NCBI GenBank assembly: GCA_903944255.1
Contig: CAJARE010000111.1
Location: forward strand, 1-10,073
Length of the DNA stretch: 10,073 bases
Source: an uncultured beta proteobacterium
GTDB lineage: Bacteria > Pseudomonadota > Gammaproteobacteria > Burkholderiales > Burkholderiaceae
Reading direction: 5' to 3'
The notes under the pieces were generated by a model. It ran no database searches. It was not told the origin of the DNA and saw nothing but the letters and a program-made list of their open reading frames with translations. Position 1 is the first letter of the stretch; every line of letters begins with the position of its first letter. The translations under genes were made by a program, and so were the position numbers. Below, in pieces: positions 7,075 through 10,073 of the stretch.

Positions 7075-7884
7075 ATGAGTACTATTTTGAAGCATCCTTT
7101 TAGCAATATTCTTGACAATCCAGATGGTTTCTATGTAGAAATTAACGAATCCCAACAAAGAGCAGATATTGTTTTAAAGAGGCCTCCTTTTAATGTGATA
7201 CAGATGCCACAGCGTGATCAATTGCGGGCTTCATTCGAGGCTCTAGATGATGATGATCGCGTTCGTATTATTGTATTGAGGGCTGAAGGCGAGCATTTCT
7301 CTAGTGGTGGAGATATTAAAGGATTTTTGGAAGCTACCCCAGAACACGTTTCGAAACTAGCATGGAATATTGCAGCGCCTACACGTTGTACAAAACCAGT
7401 TATTGCTGTAAACCATGGCTATTGTTTTGGTGTTGGCTTTGAAATTTCCTTGGCATGTGATTTTCGTATTGCAGCTGAATCTACTCTCTATGCATTGCCG
7501 GAGCAAAAATTAGGGCAAATTCCTGGTTCAGGCGGATCTGCGCGTTTACAAAAAATGATCGGCATCACTAGAACCAAGGATATTGTGATGCGATCTAGGC
7601 GCATCAAAGGGCAGCAGGCATATGAATGGGGTGTGGCAACTGAGTGTGTTCCAGACTCTGAACTTGCTAGTACTGTTTCTAAATTGGTAGATGAACTACG
7701 CGCATTCTCGCCTCTAGCCCAGAGAACAGCGAAGAAGATGCTGAACGAAACTGAGGATTGCCTTTTAACTACAGCAATCGAAGTCGAAGGTCATTGTTAT
7801 AGCCGCTTACGTAATTCAGAAGATTTTAAGGAAGGGGTTGAAGCTTTTCATGGAAAGCGTCAGCCAAATTTTGTTGGTCGTTAA
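7075..7884 (+). CDS. hmfE: Crotonase-fold enzyme, probable 2-oxoglutaroyl-CoA hydrolase
   Basis: This 269-aa enoyl-CoA hydratase/isomerase-family protein is of normal length. The oxyanion-hole regions are HFSSGGDIK (74-82) and GYCFGVGFE (115-123). E123 and E143 (in PEQKLGQIPGSGG) are 20 residues apart and align with the two catalytic glutamates of classical enoyl-CoA hydratase. In the furoate pathway the family member at this operon position, HmfE, releases 2-oxoglutarate from 2-oxoglutaroyl-CoA. Here that role is inferred from gene order. A true hydratase acting on the ring-opened or dihydrofuranone CoA ester is the alternative. A purine-rich AGAAAGA lies 4 nt before the ATG, and a 21-nt gap follows the ligase gene. 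Confidence 0.82.
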   Translation: MSTILKHPFSNILDNPDGFYVEINESQQRADIVLKRPPFNVIQMPQRDQLRASFEALDDDDRVRIIVLRAEGEHFSSGGDIKGFLEATPEHVSKLAWNIAAPTRCTKPVIAVNHGYCFGVGFEISLACDFRIAAESTLYALPEQKLGQIPGSGGSARLQKMIGITRTKDIVMRSRRIKGQQAYEWGVATECVPDSELASTVSKLVDELRAFSPLAQRTAKKMLNETEDCLLTTAIEVEGHCYSRLRNSEDFKEGVEAFHGKRQPNFVGR

Positions 7885-7891
7885 TTTTTTT

Positions 7892-7897
7892 AAGGAG
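7892..7897 (+). promoter_or_regulatory. Strong Shine-Dalgarno that sets the start of the binding protein
   Basis: AAGGAG lies 9 nt upstream of the ATG at 7907. It is the best ribosome-binding site in the window. It rules against the upstream in-frame ATG at 7838, which lies inside the crotonase gene and would place 23 residues ahead of the signal peptide. Confidence 0.85.
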
Positions 7898-7906
7898 AAA
7901 TACGTA

Positions 7907-9088
7907 ATGAAAAAGCAATTTGAAATAAATAAAATCGCCTTAGCTGTAGCTATGAGTCTTGGCACATCTTTAGTTTCAGCGCAATCCGGCCCTATTAAAA
8001 TTGGGGTTGTAACGCCATTATCTGGGACTTACACCCCAATTGGAGAGCAGGTCAAAATGGGCTTAGATTTAGCAGCTAAGGAAATTAATGCTGCCGGTGG
8101 TATTAATGGCCGAAAAATTAATCTAATCTATGAGGATGAAGAGGCAAATCCTGCGGTTGCAACTCAAAAAGCTGAAAAATTATTTCAGGTAGAAAAAGTT
8201 GACTTTTTAACTGGTACTGTTAATTCGGGATCTACATTAGCAGTGGGGCAGGTGGCGGAGCGCAATAATAAGCTAATCGCAACATCCGTTTCATTTGCGG
8301 ATTCGATTACGGGAGATAAATGCTCACCCAATGTATTCCGTGTCAATGCACGCGCAGGCATGCAGTCTGCAGCATTAGCTGCTTGGGTTGATAAAGAAAT
8401 TCCCAAAGCAAATATATTCTTTATCGGACCTGACTATGAGATGGGGCGTAGTACTGTATCAGCATTTAAGAGGGCATCTACTGAAAAAGGCGCTAAAGAT
8501 GTTGGCGAAGTGTTTGCACCTCTCGATAATAAGGATTATTCACCATACTTTGGTCAAGTAAGGGCTGCTAAGCCTAATGTGATCTATACCTCAGTAGCTG
8601 GAAACGATACTGTGCGGTTATTTTCACAAATGGAAGAGTATGGTCTGAATAAAGGAGTGACACTTGTTGGAGCATCTGGCACAGTTACTTCTCAAAATAT
8701 GGGCGCTATCGGGAAGTCTGCAAATGGATTTGTAACAGGGGTTGGCTACTCTCCTAAGTTAGACAATCCAGCGAATAAAAAGTTTGTAGCTGATTTCCAG
8801 AAAGCTTATAACAAGCTACCAGATCTTTATGGTGCAGATTCATATGGACTTTTATATTTTTATAAAGCTGCCGTAGAAAAAGCGAAGTCTACTGAAACCG
8901 ATAAAGTTCGGACAGCAATGGATGACTTAAGCTGGCAAACTCCACAAGGCACCAAGAAGATGCGTGCCGGTGATCATCAGGCAATGCAAGATATGTTTGC
9001 TGTTCGCGTGGAGAATGGCGAATTTAATATTGTTGGAAGAGTTCCATCAGATCAGGCAATTGGCCCTGATGCATGCACTCGTTTTTAA
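7907..9088 (+). CDS. Periplasmic substrate-binding protein of a LIV-type (HAAT) ABC transporter
   Basis: This 393-aa precursor belongs to the branched-chain-amino-acid-type binding proteins (Peripla_BP_6). A Sec signal peptide is clear: basic start MKKQ, hydrophobic core about 10-23, cleavage after VSA at 25/26. The mature part opens with IKIGVVTPLSGTYTPIGEQ and AAKEINAAGGINGRKI, the hallmark first lobe of the family, and continues through GPDYEMGRS and LYGADSYGLLYFY in the second lobe. It lacks the lipobox cysteine, so it is soluble in the periplasm. Members of this family near aromatic-acid operons often bind aromatic or heteroaromatic carboxylates rather than amino acids. Placed 22 nt after the crotonase gene, it most likely binds the acid that the operon degrades. 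The ligand is inferred from context only. Confidence 0.9.
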   Translation: MKKQFEINKIALAVAMSLGTSLVSAQSGPIKIGVVTPLSGTYTPIGEQVKMGLDLAAKEINAAGGINGRKINLIYEDEEANPAVATQKAEKLFQVEKVDFLTGTVNSGSTLAVGQVAERNNKLIATSVSFADSITGDKCSPNVFRVNARAGMQSAALAAWVDKEIPKANIFFIGPDYEMGRSTVSAFKRASTEKGAKDVGEVFAPLDNKDYSPYFGQVRAAKPNVIYTSVAGNDTVRLFSQMEEYGLNKGVTLVGASGTVTSQNMGAIGKSANGFVTGVGYSPKLDNPANKKFVADFQKAYNKLPDLYGADSYGLLYFYKAAVEKAKSTETDKVRTAMDDLSWQTPQGTKKMRAGDHQAMQDMFAVRVENGEFNIVGRVPSDQAIGPDACTRF

Positions 9089-9103
9089 TATACCGCTGCA
9101 TTT

Positions 9104-9138
9104 CTCCGCATCTGTTTTATTGAGGATGCGGAGTTTTT
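9104..9138 (+). terminator. Intra-operon Rho-independent terminator or attenuator
   Basis: CTCCGCATC (9104-9112) pairs perfectly with GATGCGGAG (9125-9133), giving a 9-bp GC-rich stem with a 12-nt loop followed at once by TTTTT. It stands 15 nt after the binding-protein stop and 35 nt before the permease start. A partial terminator here would let the binding protein be made in excess of the membrane subunits, a common arrangement for ABC importers. It could also stabilise the 3' end of the upstream mRNA. Confidence 0.82.
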
Positions 9139-9173
9139 AAGCTTGTCAATATTACCAAGGGATCGGGTTTTCA

Positions 9174-10058
9174 ATGCTAGAGAGTTTGCAATTCATTTAC
9201 ACACCACAGATAGTCAATGGACTTTCAATTGGCGTTGCCGTAGTCCTAATGGCCTTAGGCTTGACTATTATTTTTGGTTTGCTAGATGTTATTAATATGT
9301 CACATGGTGAGTTCTATGCTGCTGGGGCATTTATCAGTGTGAGTCTCATGGCAATAGGGGTTTCATTTTGGCTCTGTTTAGTATTGGTTCCTTTGTTATT
9401 AGTGCCCATTGGTTTTGCAATGGAAAGGCTTTTGATTCAGAAAGTATTCCACTATAAAGATCGCCATATTCTTACTTTGTTGCTGACGTTTGGCGTAGCA
9501 ATGGTTTTAGAGGATGCATACAAGATTATTTGGGGTGCGAATCCAATTAAACCTAGCGCCCCAATCTCAGGGGCTAGCGAGTTGTTAGGGGAAATGTTTC
9601 CAAATTACCGGTTATTTTTAATGGGATTTGGCGCTTTACTGATCTTCTCTGTATGGGCGCTTATCTATAAAACCCAATTGGGTGCAATTGTAAGAGCCTC
9701 TGCGTATGACAAAGATATGAGCTCTTCATTAGGTATACCGGTAATGCGGGTTTATGCGCTGACATTTGCATTGGGCGTTGCTTTAGCTGGCCTTGCTGGT
9801 GTGCTCTTGGCCCCAATCTATTCAGTATTTCCTACTATGGGACGAGATTTTATTTTGATGGCCTTTAGCGTGGTCATTGTCGGAGGCCTTGGAAGCATTA
9901 AGGGGGCTGTGATTGCAGGAATATTACTTACACAATTGCAATCAATTTCTTCTCTATATATTTCTCCAGTATGGTCAGATCCTCTGGTATTTACGGTGAT
10001 GGTTTTGGTCTTGATGTTTAAGCCAACTGGTCTGTATGGGGGGATGAAAAATGCATAA
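9174..10058 (+). CDS. LivH-type inner-membrane permease of a branched-chain-amino-acid-family ABC importer
   Basis: This 294-aa, strongly hydrophobic protein has about eight membrane segments and is of usual LivH length. Family features include an early GLTIIFGLLDVINMSHGEFYA (roughly residues 28-48) and the late cytoplasmic loop VIVGGLGSIKGAVIAG that contacts the ATPase. It would form the translocation channel with a LivM-type partner, whose first codons overlap its stop. AAGGGA at 9157-9162 is the best upstream ribosome-binding site, 11 nt from the ATG. The gene follows the hairpin terminator, so its expression is probably lower than that of the binding protein. The transported compound is not visible in the sequence; a furoate-like acid is inferred from the operon. 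Confidence 0.92.
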   Translation: MLESLQFIYTPQIVNGLSIGVAVVLMALGLTIIFGLLDVINMSHGEFYAAGAFISVSLMAIGVSFWLCLVLVPLLLVPIGFAMERLLIQKVFHYKDRHILTLLLTFGVAMVLEDAYKIIWGANPIKPSAPISGASELLGEMFPNYRLFLMGFGALLIFSVWALIYKTQLGAIVRASAYDKDMSSSLGIPVMRVYALTFALGVALAGLAGVLLAPIYSVFPTMGRDFILMAFSVVIVGGLGSIKGAVIAGILLTQLQSISSLYISPVWSDPLVFTVMVLVLMFKPTGLYGGMKNA

Positions 10059-10073
10059 TCCTCAAGTAAAAGC
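10051..10073 (+). CDS. Start of a probable LivM-type permease (partial, runs off window)
   Basis: The ATG at 10051 lies inside the end of the LivH-type gene and overlaps it by 8 nt. It opens a frame reading MHNPQVK to the window end. A GGGGGGA run (10038-10044) sits 6 nt upstream as ribosome-binding site. In LIV-type importers the second permease nearly always follows the first, which is the main support for this call. The seven visible codons carry no domain information. Confidence 0.5.

Noticed and set aside
7838..7906. Upstream ATG at 7838 as start of the binding protein
   Set aside because: It lies within the crotonase gene and would put 23 residues before a well-formed signal peptide, while ATG 7907 has a strong AAGGAG at good spacing.
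1..10073. CRISPR arrays, tRNA or rRNA genes, phage or defence genes
   Set aside because: I saw no regularly spaced repeats beyond the pair at 21-77, no cloverleaf-like sequence and no coding sequence of those kinds; metabolism and transport account for all coding space.

Overview
The window looks like a chromosomal stretch from a low-GC betaproteobacterium. A freshwater Burkholderiaceae member of the Polynucleobacter type is my best guess, based on the AT-rich base composition (roughly 40-45% GC by eye), the codon use and the kind of gene content. No rRNA or other phylogenetic marker is present to confirm this.

Layout: all genes are on the + strand. Bases 1-82 look like the outer end of an IS21-family insertion sequence whose body lies to the left. 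An AT-rich regulatory region follows (83-227), with several TTGCAGT-type half-sites and a perfect 21-bp palindrome. It leads into an AraC-family regulator (228-1088). A 126-bp gap with a striking inverted and direct repeat then precedes a tightly packed operon: a molybdenum hydroxylase large subunit with a C-terminal CoxG-like domain (1215-4199), its FAD subunit (4196-5029), its 2Fe-2S subunit (5031-5525), an acyl-CoA synthetase (5518-7053) and a crotonase-fold enzyme (7075-7884). The first four genes are joined by overlaps or a 1-nt gap. After them comes a branched-chain-amino-acid-type ABC importer: a secreted substrate-binding protein (7907-9088), an intra-operon hairpin terminator (9104-9138), a LivH-type permease (9174-10058) and the first codons of a probable LivM-type permease (10051 to the window end).

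Interpretation: the order Mo-subunit, FAD-subunit, 2Fe-2S-subunit, CoA-ligase, crotonase matches hmfABCDE, the 2-furoate branch of furfural/5-hydroxymethylfurfural degradation known from Cupriavidus basilensis HMF14, with a related pathway in Pseudomonas putida Fu1. In that pathway HmfD makes 2-furoyl-CoA, HmfABC hydroxylates it at C5 using water, the product tautomerises and opens to 2-oxoglutaroyl-CoA, and HmfE releases 2-oxoglutarate for the TCA cycle. The adjoining LIV-type importer would then be the uptake system for furoate or a similar small heteroaromatic acid, and the AraC-type protein the likely substrate-responsive regulator. The substrate is inferred from synteny and family, not shown by the sequence. 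Thiophene-2-carboxylate or another heteroaromatic acid metabolised by the same CoA-ester logic remains possible.

The points most worth following up are the CoxG-like domain fused to the catalytic subunit (a possible quinone docking or extraction module), the pairing of a furoate-type pathway with a LIV ABC importer, two unexplained repeat-based operator candidates, and the terminator that separates the binding protein from the permeases.
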